Assembly: GCA_963792445.1 (NCBI GenBank)
Contig: CAWBWO010000014.1
Location: 1-64,000 of the forward strand
Origin: Rummeliibacillus sp963792445
GTDB lineage: Bacteria; Bacillota; Bacilli; Bacillales_A; Planococcaceae
Direction: 5' to 3'
DNA length: 64,000 bases
Made by a program: the position numbers and the translations under genes
In this document: one piece after another, positions 35,047-43,977 of the stretch
How the letters are laid out: each line of letters opens with the position of its first letter
Position numbering within the stretch: the stretch's first letter is position 1
The notes under the pieces: generated by a model
Seen by the model: only the letters and a program-made list of their open reading frames with translations
What the model was told of the DNA's origin: nothing
The model's database searches: none

Positions 35047-35427
35047 ATGATTCAACAGCTAGGACAGGTTATGCTTTATGTAAATGATCAAGATGCGGTT
35101 AAGGATTTTTGGACTGAAAAAGTAGGATTTGTTGTTCGCTCAGAAGGGGTGAATGGACCAGTACGTGAGATTGAGATTGCACCTACTACTGATACAGAAA
35201 CAAGCATTAAGCTGTATGACAAGAAGGTAATCGGGGAAATGGAGCCATACTTAAATTTAGAAACACCTTCTTTAATGTTTTTTACAGATAAAGCAGAGAG
35301 TTTATATGAAGAATTTAAAGCTAAGGGAATCACTGTAGGGGAAATGATAAATTTACCTAGTGGCAAAGTGTTTAATTTTGCAGATGTGGAAAATAATTAC
35401 TTTGCAGTAATGGAGAAAAATAGATAA
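35047..35427 (+). CDS. VOC/glyoxalase-fold protein
   Basis: 126 aa, one VOC domain with two beta-alpha-beta-beta-beta halves: LGQVMLYVNDQDAVKDFWTEKVGFVVRSE and SLMFFTDKAESLYEEFKAKGITVGEMINLPSGKVFNFADVENNYFAVME. It is of the short type common in Bacillales and related to glyoxalase/bleomycin-resistance proteins. The activity cannot be assigned. AAAAGGGG precedes the ATG by about 12 bases. Confidence 0.8.
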   Translation: MIQQLGQVMLYVNDQDAVKDFWTEKVGFVVRSEGVNGPVREIEIAPTTDTETSIKLYDKKVIGEMEPYLNLETPSLMFFTDKAESLYEEFKAKGITVGEMINLPSGKVFNFADVENNYFAVMEKNR

Positions 35428-35434
35428 TACATCT

Positions 35435-35488
35435 TAAAAAAGGCAACCCAAAGGTGATTGAATAACTCACTGTTGGATAGCCTTTTTT
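35435..35488. terminator. Terminator between VOC and chemoreceptor genes
   Basis: AAAAAAGGC...GCCTTTTTT with inner CCAA/TTGG and GTGA/TCAC pairs, between convergent genes. Confidence 0.75.
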
Positions 35489-35493
35489 GATTA

Positions 35494-37452
35494 TTAAATC
35501 TTAAATTGTTGGACGATTTGTTGTAATTCTTCTGCCATATTGAGTAATTGTCCAGCAGCCATTTCCATAGATTCCATAGAAGACAATGTTTCCTCTGTAG
35601 AAGCAGTTACCTCTTCGGAAGCAGCAGCATTATCCTTTGCATGGTCATTAAGCTCTGTTGCAGTAGCCGCTATTTCCTGAATCGATGCTGAAATTTGTTC
35701 GGATGTTGCTGAGACATTTCCAATCTTTGGCGTTATATCTCGCATGCTTGCAATAATTGCTTCAAATTTAGTAGCAGTGCTTTGTGTAATCGTAATGCCC
35801 TTTTGGACATTTTCCAAAGTCTGGCTCATTATTTTCACAGCTTCACCAGAATCTTGTTGGACGGAAGTGATGAGACTTGCAATTTTTGAAGCTGAATCCC
35901 TAGAACCCTCGGCGAGTTTTCGAACTTCTTCTGCTACAACAGCGAACCCTTTTCCATGTTCGCCAGCTCGTGCAGCTTCAATCGATGCGTTAAGTGCTAG
36001 CAAGTTTGTTTGGTTAGCAATATCACCAATAATATCTAAAATTGCTCCTATTTCCTTCGTACGGTCATATAAAGATTTAATTTTAGTATCGGATTGTGTC
36101 ACAAACTGATGAATTGAATCCATTTGAGATACTGTATGTTGAATGGATTTTCCACCTTCTTCTGCTTGCTGAGTTGCTTGTACTGAAAGAGTAGAAACTT
36201 GTGAAGCATCCTCAGCTATAGCTGTAATGCCTATTGAAACCTCTTCTACTGAAATTGCATTTTGTTCTATTCCTACTGTTTGTTTTTCAGTGCCAATTGT
36301 CACTTGTTGCATAGCAGCTGCAATTTGTTGAGACGCTGCGATATTTTGATTAGCACTTGCAGACAATTCCTCCGAAGAAGAGCGCACAAGGGTGGTGCTT
36401 TTGTTTACTTTACTTATTAAAGTAGAAAGTTTGTCTTTCATATCGATGAATGATTTTGATAGTTCACCAATTTCGTCATTTGAAGTAACAACGATATCTT
36501 CTGTTAAATCACCATCACTTACTTTTTGCGCACTATTTTTTAATCGATCAATTGGTTTTGTAATAGAACGGACGATTAATGAAATTATAATTCCTCCAAT
36601 AATGAAGAAAATAATTTGTACAATAATGTCAGTATAGAACATTGGCAATGATGCTTTAGTTGCTTCCGATTTATCAGTTGTACCAATTACTTTCCACCCT
36701 GTTGAATTATTAGTCATATAGAGAATTTCGTGTTTTTTGTTCGTTATTTGTCCCATTGAATTGGACATAACTTTTTTTATATATGATTCATTTGCAGTGC
36801 TTCCACTTTTTTTATTTGGGTGCGAAATATAAACACCATTATTGTCTACTAATGAAATAAAACCTTTTCGGCCAATCTTTATTTTGTTTGTAATATTACG
36901 CAATGTATCGATATCGATATCGATACCGATAACCCCAGAACCATCGGCTAATTTTTTGGAAACCGTAATGACAAGATTTCCACTTGTAGAAGACTTATAG
37001 GGTTCGGTAATAACAACTTCTCCGTTCTTTTGCATTGCTTCTTGATACCAAGGGCGTTCACGAGGATCATATTCTTTTGGATATTGATAAAAAGGCATAC
37101 GAATCATTTCGCCATGCGCCGTTCCTACATAAGCCATTACGGCTTCAGGATGCTCGTTGACATATTGGTCCAAAATTTTACGTAGCTCTGAACTTTTAGA
37201 AGAATTTAATAACGATGATGTGATTTTTTGAGAAAAATATTGTACATCATGGACTTTTGGATTAATTGTATTTGTTATACTAGTGTTCAAAAGATTGATA
37301 CTAGATTTAGCACTATCCACTTGCTCCTTTTCAATTTGAATTGTTGTGCTGTAAAATGCAATTCCCCCTAAAATAAGAGAAGGTATAATTAAAATAACCA
37401 AAAATGCACTTATTAATTTCGTACGTAGCTTCCAATTAAATATTTTTTTCAC
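35494..37452 (-). CDS. Methyl-accepting chemotaxis protein, dCache type
   Basis: 652 aa from a GTG with GAGGTA upstream. Order: cytoplasmic start, membrane segment (about 13-33), extracellular double-Cache sensor (about 40-275, with RPWYQEAMQKNGEVVITEPYKSSTSGNLVITVSKKL), second membrane segment (about 278-300), HAMP (about 302-355) and a long signalling coiled coil with the hairpin tip FAVVAEEVRKLAEGSRDSA. dCache receptors of this kind bind amino acids or other small carboxylates and control CheA. It is like TlpA/McpA of B. subtilis. No chemotaxis genes are next to it, and the ligand is unknown. Confidence 0.93.
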   Translation of the reverse strand: MKKIFNWKLRTKLISAFLVILIIPSLILGGIAFYSTTIQIEKEQVDSAKSSINLLNTSITNTINPKVHDVQYFSQKITSSLLNSSKSSELRKILDQYVNEHPEAVMAYVGTAHGEMIRMPFYQYPKEYDPRERPWYQEAMQKNGEVVITEPYKSSTSGNLVITVSKKLADGSGVIGIDIDIDTLRNITNKIKIGRKGFISLVDNNGVYISHPNKKSGSTANESYIKKVMSNSMGQITNKKHEILYMTNNSTGWKVIGTTDKSEATKASLPMFYTDIIVQIIFFIIGGIIISLIVRSITKPIDRLKNSAQKVSDGDLTEDIVVTSNDEIGELSKSFIDMKDKLSTLISKVNKSTTLVRSSSEELSASANQNIAASQQIAAAMQQVTIGTEKQTVGIEQNAISVEEVSIGITAIAEDASQVSTLSVQATQQAEEGGKSIQHTVSQMDSIHQFVTQSDTKIKSLYDRTKEIGAILDIIGDIANQTNLLALNASIEAARAGEHGKGFAVVAEEVRKLAEGSRDSASKIASLITSVQQDSGEAVKIMSQTLENVQKGITITQSTATKFEAIIASMRDITPKIGNVSATSEQISASIQEIAATATELNDHAKDNAAASEEVTASTEETLSSMESMEMAAGQLLNMAEELQQIVQQFKI

Positions 37453-37688
37453 TTAAAGTACCTCACTATGTAATTTGATAAAAATATCCCTAAATGCAGA
37501 ATAAATATATAACTATAGACCCTAATGTAGTTCTGAAATAGTAGTATTTTATTGCCATTTAATATTATATTATATAGGACTATGATACTTCAATAGGAAA
37601 ATTATTATTGAAAATATAGACTATATTTAAAATTCTGATAAATATACATCGAAATGATGTTTCGTAAATTACAGAGGTATAAAGAATA
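37453..37688. other. Intergenic region upstream of the chemoreceptor
   Basis: AT-rich spacer that should hold the chemoreceptor promoter on the minus strand. I see no gene, repeat or clear motif. The guaC terminator follows it. Confidence 0.4.
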
Positions 37689-37739
37689 AAAAAGCTGCAC
37701 TTCACATTCTAATAGAAACGTGAAGTGCAGCTTTTTTAT
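37689..37739 (-). terminator. Terminator of guaC
   Basis: AAAAAAGCTGCACTTCAC and GTGAAGTGCAGCTTTTTT form an 18-bp stem, with T runs on both strands. Confidence 0.88.
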
Positions 37740-37752
37740 TTATTGTAAATCC

Positions 37753-38736
37753 CTAGTACACTTTATCGCCATTGAAAATGGAGTTTTTCACGACTACATA
37801 ATCAACATTGCGGATTGATTCAAGTTTTGAACCACCTGCATATGAGATAGAAGATTGAAGATCTTGTTCCATTTCAATAAGTGTATCTTGTAGACTGCCT
37901 TTATATTCAACGTACATTTTCTTACCTTCGACGTTTTTCTTTTCACCTTTTTGGAATTCAGAAGCAGAGCCGAAGTATTCTTTGTATAGTTTACCGTCTT
38001 TTTCAACTGTTTGACCAGGGGATTCTTCATGGCCTGCGAATAATGAACCAATCATGACCATTGTAGCGCCAAAGCGAACAGATTTTGCAATATCACCGTG
38101 TGTACGAATACCGCCATCTGCAATTATTGGCTTAGTTGCAGCTTTTGAACACCAACGAAGTGCAGCTAATTGCCAACCACCTGTACCGAAGCCTGTTTTG
38201 ATTTTAGTAATACATACTTTACCAGGTCCAATCCCAACTTTAGTGGCATCTGCACCAGCATTTTCAAGTTCACGCACAGCTTCAGGTGTCCCAACATTCC
38301 CTGCAATAACAAAAGTAGTAGGGAGTAATCGTTTAATATGTTGAATCATGTTAATCACGGCGTTTGAATGTCCGTGAGCAATATCAATTGTAATATAATC
38401 TGGAGTTAAATTTGCTTTAGCTAAGTCTTCAATAAAAGTGTACTCTTCAGGTTTTACCCCAACACTAATAGAAGCGATTAAGCCTCGAACGTGCATATCT
38501 TTTACAAAATCTGCACGTTTTTCAGGATTGAAGCGGTGCATGATATAGAAATAACCTTTTTCGGCTAATTTAATTGCAATATTTTCATCTATAATTGTTT
38601 GCATATTTGCAGGGACAACAGGAAGTCTGAATTTGTGCCCACCAAGCATAACGCTCGTATCACATTCAGAACGGCTATTTACAATACATTTTGCAGGAAT
38701 TAATTGTATATCTTCGTAATCAAATACATTATCCAT
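37753..38736 (-). CDS. guaC: GMP reductase GuaC
   Basis: 327 aa from the ATG at 38736, with AGGAGTG upstream. The IMPDH/GMPR barrel is clear: NVFDYEDIQLIPAKC at the N-terminus, the catalytic loop GIGPGKVCITKIKTGFGTGGWQL with the reactive Cys, and ADGGIRTHGDIAKSVRFGATMVMIGSLFAGHEE for phosphate binding. The short bacterial type-2 layout and the K-TG sequence after the Cys separate it from IMP dehydrogenase, which would also have CBS domains. It turns GMP into IMP with NADPH and releases ammonia, recycling guanine nucleotides. A good promoter and PurR-like arms lie upstream. Confidence 0.95.
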   Translation of the reverse strand: MDNVFDYEDIQLIPAKCIVNSRSECDTSVMLGGHKFRLPVVPANMQTIIDENIAIKLAEKGYFYIMHRFNPEKRADFVKDMHVRGLIASISVGVKPEEYTFIEDLAKANLTPDYITIDIAHGHSNAVINMIQHIKRLLPTTFVIAGNVGTPEAVRELENAGADATKVGIGPGKVCITKIKTGFGTGGWQLAALRWCSKAATKPIIADGGIRTHGDIAKSVRFGATMVMIGSLFAGHEESPGQTVEKDGKLYKEYFGSASEFQKGEKKNVEGKKMYVEYKGSLQDTLIEMEQDLQSSISYAGGSKLESIRNVDYVVVKNSIFNGDKVY

Positions 38737-38753
38737 GAAACACACTCCTAAAA

Positions 38754-38826
38754 ACGAATATTATTTTTTATTTTGATAAAAATGTTCGTCCTTTGGTAAT
38801 TTACATTATTTTAACTCTTTTGTCAA
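38754..38826 (-). promoter_or_regulatory. guaC promoter with PurR-box-like inverted arms
   Basis: On the minus strand TTGACA (38826-38821), 17 bases, TAAATT (38803-38798) make a good sigma-A promoter. Just downstream are ACGAACATT (38789-38781) and AATATTCGT (38762-38754), inverted arms 18 bases apart that resemble PurBoxes (CGAAC core). PurR controls purine genes including guaC in B. subtilis. Here the arms overlap the start of transcription, which would suit repression; PurR boxes more often lie upstream. Confidence 0.55.
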
Positions 38827-38989
38827 AGCAATAATAGCATTTCTTATATTTTTATTTTTTATACGCTTACGTTGTTTTGATAACGTTTTCGTAAATGAAA
38901 AGAGGGTATATATTTTGCAATAGCAGTCTTGCTTGCTTATATCTGTATAGACAAAAGTTTAAAAGATTTAAAAGGGAGGAGATTATCTA

Positions 38990-40168
38990 ATGAATCAATT
39001 GGAAAATAAGCCGAAATTCACGTTAAAACAATTGTATGGCGAGGGAGCGGTGTACTGTTCAAGGAACTCTTTTCGTGAAAACCCATGGATGCCACAAGAT
39101 GCAGATGATTCCAACTTTCTAACCGCAAGAGAGATAGCCATATCTGATCTCCCAACACTTGTTCATAAAGCAACTCAAACCGAGAAAATGAGACAGTTAT
39201 GTCATATCAGTGGTATAGATTTTATTGAACAAAAGTATCAATTTGAGGATGCAAAAGAATATGCAGCAATATTAAAAACTTGGGAAAAGGAAAAGAAAAA
39301 AGTTGTGTTTCATTATATCCACGATAAGGATGAAATTGCACGTAACCTATATTGGATGGATGCGGATGTTTTTAACTATCTAAATAATAAATCAAATTTA
39401 GGAGAAATTGTTCCTGAACAGTTTGTTCCAAGACGTGTTGTAATCAATCAAGAACAATTAGCTAATGAATTGAAATCATGGTCAACACCTATTATTTTAA
39501 AGTCAGGTGACGATACGCCAACATCTGGCGGCTATGGCGTCATGATTTGCTATACAGATGAGCAGTTACAGGAAGCAGTTGAACGTTTTCAAAAGGAGAA
39601 AACTGAGACGATTATAATTGAAGAAATGTTAGAGGCAAAAGAAAATTATTGCTGTCAATATATATACTCTGATGATATAGGTATTCAGTATCTTGGTACT
39701 TCAAAGCAACTTACAGATGAAGATGGGTATTATAATGGAAATATATTCGTTGATTCCGTACCACAAGAGGTTATTGATGCAGGAAAGGCGATCATGGAAA
39801 CGGGTGTAAAAAGGGGATATAAGGGAATTGCTGGTTTTGACTTTATCTTAACAAAAGACGGAAAGGTCAAAGCAATTGATTTGAACTTCAGACAAAATGG
39901 TTCAACTTCTATGTTAATTCTACATGATTATCTTGCAAAACCGGCCAATAAGTTTTTATCTTATTGTTCAAAAGGAGATAATGAAGAATTTTTTAAAACT
40001 ATTAAGCATTTTGTTGAAAGAGGAGTATTATTCCCGTTGTGCTACTATGATGGAGATTATTTTGACATACCTATTAAGTCGAGATTCGCAGGGATTTGGT
40101 ATGCGGATTCACTCAAAGAAATTGAGCAATATGAAAAACAGCTAAACGATTCAGGAGTTACATGCTAA
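38990..40168 (+). CDS. Stand-alone ATP-grasp protein of unknown product
   Basis: 392 aa, GGGAGGAG before the ATG. ATP-grasp core: IILKSGDDTPTSGGYGVMICY (nucleotide-binding Lys and glycine loop, about 164-184), ETIIIEEMLEAKENYCCQYIYSD (about 203-225), and the metal site IAGFDFILTKDGKVKAIDLNFRQNGSTSMLILHDYL with D-L-N-F-R in place of E-x-N-x-R. The N-terminal 110 residues form an unusual cap with cysteines (AVYCSRNSF). It may ligate an amine to a carboxylate. It is not related closely to the ATP-grasp gene at 25283 and has no pathway neighbours. Confidence 0.75.
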   Translation: MNQLENKPKFTLKQLYGEGAVYCSRNSFRENPWMPQDADDSNFLTAREIAISDLPTLVHKATQTEKMRQLCHISGIDFIEQKYQFEDAKEYAAILKTWEKEKKKVVFHYIHDKDEIARNLYWMDADVFNYLNNKSNLGEIVPEQFVPRRVVINQEQLANELKSWSTPIILKSGDDTPTSGGYGVMICYTDEQLQEAVERFQKEKTETIIIEEMLEAKENYCCQYIYSDDIGIQYLGTSKQLTDEDGYYNGNIFVDSVPQEVIDAGKAIMETGVKRGYKGIAGFDFILTKDGKVKAIDLNFRQNGSTSMLILHDYLAKPANKFLSYCSKGDNEEFFKTIKHFVERGVLFPLCYYDGDYFDIPIKSRFAGIWYADSLKEIEQYEKQLNDSGVTC

Positions 40169-40198
40169 AGAGCAGATGCATAGAAAGAATTAGGTAAT

Positions 40199-40236
40199 AA
40201 AAGTCAAAGAATAAAGATTCTTTGGCTTTTTATTTT
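40199..40236 (+). terminator. Terminator of the ATP-grasp gene
   Basis: CAAAGAA and TTCTTTG arms with flanking A and T runs. Confidence 0.7.
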
Positions 40237-40378
40237 GGTGACTTCGAATTACATTAAGACGGGTTAATATATTTATGATAAAATCTTATTCTAAGAGAAT
40301 ATAAAATTATGATGGGTTTAAACTGTACATATAGTAGAATAACGAGAAAATAGAGAGAGTTATGAGAGGAAGCAACTG

Positions 40379-41848
40379 ATGAGAAACTGGGAATATGTAT
40401 TACGAGATTATATCATTGGACGACCGGTTGTTAAACTTGTATTTGATGAGGATGATTCAACCGTTGGAGAGATTGTAGATGCACATAGAGGTTTGACGTA
40501 CGGGTATATTGAATTATCTGATGACGATAAACTTACTTCATTTATGATCGATATGGATGAAATTATGGGAAATAACGATGTTTCCTTAGATGAATATGAA
40601 GAATTAACACCTGATGAGCTAATCGGATGTGCAGAAGACTTTGTAAAAGAATTTTGCCGTGATTCCTTACATTTTAATATGATGTCTGAATTTAACGGTG
40701 AATCTTATTTAATCGTTTTTGAAGCAAAAGATGTTGCGCTAAATCTATTTTTGCCTAATTCTGGTGCTACGATTGAAATAAATAAGCAAGGCTTTGTGCT
40801 TTCAGCGACATTATTCCAATCTTACTATCAATTATCATACCCAGATATTCAAATTTCAGCAGAAGATGCAAAGAATATCATCTGTCAACATCCTTTAGTA
40901 GAGCTTGGTATTTATGAAGATAATGGTGAGATGAAGCTTGTATATTATCCAAAAAGAGAGTTTATGGGCGTTCATGTCGATGGCCATATTGTTTCTGCTG
41001 ATGCACTTTTTGCAGGAAGTGTTATGGATGCACATGCATTTGATGCGGTAACAGTTACTAAATCTATCGAGAGCTTACTAGGTGTTACAAATGATATGTA
41101 TCAAGTCGTAAACGAAAGTGGACGCTATTGGTACAGAGCAGAAGATGCTGATCACATTAGTCTTGCTGAACCAATTATTAAAATTGAGCAAACAGATGAA
41201 ATGCAACTGGACTATGAGTCATTGGTAGAATGGACAGAATTAGATGCTGAAATACCAGTAGAGACTTTAGAAAACAATGCAAAGATGTTCTTAGAAACAG
41301 CAATTGGGAATATTCACGAAAAATATATACTAGAAGAACAGCTAGAAGAGGAAGATGACTTCGATATATTAAGTGAAGAAGATTTATCTGACGAAGAACG
41401 CCAATTCTTTGAAGAGCTTGAGATGATGGAAGCAGAGGCTGAGGATGACTTTGATGAAGAAGACATCGACTTTGAGCCATTCACAACATTTACCTTTATA
41501 CGCTACCACAAAGGTGTTCGTATTGAGGATTATTCCATTCACGTAAATGTAGGTATATACACTGGGCTTATCCGTGATTGCACTATTATGTTACCAAATG
41601 AATTAGAATTAACTACATTAGATATGAATCCAAACATAACTTTAGAACAAGCGGATGCCCTATTTAAAGACCAACTACAAATGAAGCTTGCGCGTACTTT
41701 TAGTTATGATGATGAGGATGAAGAAGTCACAGTATATGGGCTTGACTATATCATGGGCTTCCGTAATAAAGGAAATATCGAGAAAATCGATGCGAAAACT
41801 GGTGAAATTCAATTTGTTGATGCAGATATATTAAGAGAAGGCGAATAA
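40379..41848 (+). CDS. Large acidic protein with YcdB/YcdC-like repeats
   Basis: 489 aa, AGAGGAAGC before the ATG. Two similar regions are visible, each with a tail like YcdB/C (DUF4901) domains: about 150-215 (DIQISAEDAKNIICQHPLVELGIYEDNGEMKLVYYP) and about 370-489 (TTFTFIRYHKGVRIEDYSIHVNVGIYTGLIRDCTIML ... NITLEQADALFKDQLQMKLARTFSYD ... DAKTGEIQFVDAD). Between them lies a very acidic stretch (EEEDDFDILSEEDLSDEERQFFEELEMMEAEAEDDFDEEDIDFEP). There is no signal peptide, unlike many YcdB/C proteins. The family link is tentative; the function is unknown. Confidence 0.6.
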   Translation: MRNWEYVLRDYIIGRPVVKLVFDEDDSTVGEIVDAHRGLTYGYIELSDDDKLTSFMIDMDEIMGNNDVSLDEYEELTPDELIGCAEDFVKEFCRDSLHFNMMSEFNGESYLIVFEAKDVALNLFLPNSGATIEINKQGFVLSATLFQSYYQLSYPDIQISAEDAKNIICQHPLVELGIYEDNGEMKLVYYPKREFMGVHVDGHIVSADALFAGSVMDAHAFDAVTVTKSIESLLGVTNDMYQVVNESGRYWYRAEDADHISLAEPIIKIEQTDEMQLDYESLVEWTELDAEIPVETLENNAKMFLETAIGNIHEKYILEEQLEEEDDFDILSEEDLSDEERQFFEELEMMEAEAEDDFDEEDIDFEPFTTFTFIRYHKGVRIEDYSIHVNVGIYTGLIRDCTIMLPNELELTTLDMNPNITLEQADALFKDQLQMKLARTFSYDDEDEEVTVYGLDYIMGFRNKGNIEKIDAKTGEIQFVDADILREGE

Positions 41849-41964
41849 TTATAGATATAGAAAATAGTCAAAAAGAATGGAAGTCTATGAAATATGTAAG
41901 AATAGTTGACATGATAATATTAGTATTGTAGACTGTTCACAACAATATAATATAACCTCACTTA

Positions 41965-42227
41965 TATTTGTGAGGTAGAGGCGCGATATTTATTAGTTCT
42001 TAGCGGAGTATGAGAAAACGATGAAACTGAGAAGAAGGAAATGTTGCCGAAGTTTGTAATTGATCTCAAGATTACATGCTGGGTCTGCAGTGAATAATTG
42101 CAGGACTGTCTCAATAAACTTTCCTGGTTTATTGAGTTGTGCTATCTCATTATGGGATAAAAGTAGAGGATTTAGGACTAGAGAATATTCTGGGGCCTGA
42201 GTTCAAACTCAGGGTCCCTTTTTTTAT
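41965..42227 (+). ncRNA. Lysine riboswitch (L box) with transcription terminator
   Basis: The conserved L-box elements occur in order: GAGGTAGAGGCGCG (41972), AGTATG (42008), GAAGAAGGAAATGTTGCCGAAG (about 42032-42053), GCTGGGTCTGCAG and TTGCAGGACTGTCTC (to about 42113), and GTGCTATCTC. An expression platform follows: CCTGAGTT and AACTCAGG form a stem ending in CCCTTTTTTT (42191-42226). Lysine binding should favour the terminator. It precedes an amino-acid ABC transporter operon, which is therefore very probably a lysine uptake system. The bases from 41849 to the riboswitch hold its promoter region. Confidence 0.9.
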
Positions 42228-42285
42228 AGTCTTTTTTACTAGCACGGTTGATTAAGGAATATTCTATTTTAAGGGAGAGGGAAAT

Positions 42286-43140
42286 ATGAAAAGAACATGG
42301 GCATTATTATCTAGTGTTTTATTGATGGCTATTCTCGTATTGGCAGGCTGCGGCTCATCAGATTCAAAAGATTCTAAATCATCTGGGAGCAACGAAAACA
42401 AAGATACATTTACTGTAGGGATGGAAGCAGGTTATCCACCATTTAACTGGACACAAGCAGATGACAAAAACGGTGCAGTTGCTATTGAAGGAAATGCAGA
42501 GTATGCAGGTGGATACGATGTTCAAATCGCACAGAAAATAGCTGATGGATTGGGCAAAAAACTAGTAATCGTGAAAACAGAATGGGATGGACTAGTACCA
42601 GCATTAATATCTGGCAAAATTGATGCTATTATCGCTGGTATGTCACCAACTGCAGAACGTAAGCAAACAATCGATTTCTCTGATAATTACTACAAATCAA
42701 ACTTAGTAATGGTTGTAAAAAAAGGTAGCAAATACGAAGGTGCAACTTCAATTGCTGATTTTAACGGAGCAAAAGTTACTGCTCAATTGAATACTTTCCA
42801 TTACACAGTGATTGACCAAATTAAAGGGGTTAAAAAAGAAACAGCAATGGACAACTTTCCAGCAATGCGTGTAGCACTTGAAGCAGGCAAAATTGATGCA
42901 TATGTATCTGAAAAACCTGAAGCAGTATCAGCTACAGCAGCCAATGATAAATTTGCAATGGTCGAATTTGCAGATGGTAAAGGCTTTAAAACATCAGAAG
43001 AAGACACTGCAATTGCTGTAGGTGTACAAAAAGGTAGCGAATTAACGGCTAAGATCAATGAAATTCTAAAAGGAATTTCAGAAGAAGAACGCGTCAAAAT
43101 TATGGATGATGCGATCAAAAATCAACCAGCTGCTAAATAG
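42286..43140 (+). CDS. Lysine-type ABC transporter, substrate-binding lipoprotein
   Basis: 284 aa, GGGAGAGGG before the ATG. Lipoprotein signal with lipobox VLAGC (Cys at about 22), then a Ser-rich linker. The rest is an amino-acid binding fold of the family-3 type: FTVGMEAGYPPFNW, GGYDVQIAQKIADGLGKKL, LISGKIDAIIAGMSPTAERKQTIDFSDNYY. The substrate is inferred as lysine because an L-box riboswitch precedes it. First gene of a three-gene operon with permease and ATPase. Confidence 0.9.
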   Translation: MKRTWALLSSVLLMAILVLAGCGSSDSKDSKSSGSNENKDTFTVGMEAGYPPFNWTQADDKNGAVAIEGNAEYAGGYDVQIAQKIADGLGKKLVIVKTEWDGLVPALISGKIDAIIAGMSPTAERKQTIDFSDNYYKSNLVMVVKKGSKYEGATSIADFNGAKVTAQLNTFHYTVIDQIKGVKKETAMDNFPAMRVALEAGKIDAYVSEKPEAVSATAANDKFAMVEFADGKGFKTSEEDTAIAVGVQKGSELTAKINEILKGISEEERVKIMDDAIKNQPAAK

Positions 43141-43213
43141 TTTTCAGATTTATGAACACTACCGATTGTGAATGAAGCAGTCGGTAGTTCTTGTCTTTAA
43201 GGAGGGAAAAAAG

Positions 43214-43963
43214 ATGACTTTAGAATGGTTTATGAATATCATTTCAAATAACTGGCCGATGTTCTTAAGAGGCGCTTGGATGACACTGGTTATTTCTACA
43301 ATCGGGACTATTTTAGGCGCATTAATCGGCTTGATTATTGGCGTCATCAATACGATTCCGAAAGGGACAGATGGAGCTAAAAAATGGATGATTAATATCA
43401 TCAACACGATCTTATCAATCTATGTTGAATTCTTCCGTGGTACGCCTATGATTGTTCAAGCGATGGTTGTTTATTACGGTTCAGACTTACTGTTTGGTAT
43501 TGATATGGACCGGACATTTGCGGCAATCCTGATCGTATCATTAAACACAGGTGCATATATGGCTGAAATCGTTCGCGGAGGGATCATTGGCGTAGACAAA
43601 GGTCAATTTGAAGCAGCTCGTGCAATTGGGATGAATCACTGGAAAACAATGGTCCACGTAGTATTGCCACAAGTGATGCGGAACATCTTGCCAGCAACAG
43701 GAAACCAATATGTCATGAATATCAAAGATACATCGGTATTAAATGTAATCGGTGTAACAGAATTGTACTTCCAAACAAAATCGATTGCAGGAAACAATTT
43801 CCGATACTTTGAATCATTCATCATTGCAAGTTTAATTTATTTAGTAATGACAATCGTTGCAACACAAATCTTACGTTTCTTCGAGCGTAGGCTAGCAGGT
43901 AACGCTAACTATCAAATGATTGATGAAGTAGGAATTGCTCGTCCTAAATCACGTAAATCGTAA
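43214..43963 (+). CDS. Lysine-type ABC transporter, permease
   Basis: 249 aa from the ATG at 43214, preceded by AAGGAGGG; the upstream in-frame ATG at 43172 lacks a ribosome site. The HisM/GlnP-family signature is present: GAWMTLVISTIGTILGALIGLIIG, EFFRGTPMIVQAMVVYYG and the ATPase-contact EAARAIGMNHWKTMVHVVLPQVMRNILP. About five membrane segments. It forms the channel with the binding lipoprotein upstream and the ATPase downstream. Confidence 0.92.
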   Translation: MTLEWFMNIISNNWPMFLRGAWMTLVISTIGTILGALIGLIIGVINTIPKGTDGAKKWMINIINTILSIYVEFFRGTPMIVQAMVVYYGSDLLFGIDMDRTFAAILIVSLNTGAYMAEIVRGGIIGVDKGQFEAARAIGMNHWKTMVHVVLPQVMRNILPATGNQYVMNIKDTSVLNVIGVTELYFQTKSIAGNNFRYFESFIIASLIYLVMTIVATQILRFFERRLAGNANYQMIDEVGIARPKSRKS

Positions 43964-43977
43964 GCAAAGGAGAACGT

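Noticed and set aside
38737..38989. A purine riboswitch upstream of guaC.
   Set aside because: The conserved purine aptamer loops are absent; the structured part is explained by PurR-like arms and a sigma-A promoter.
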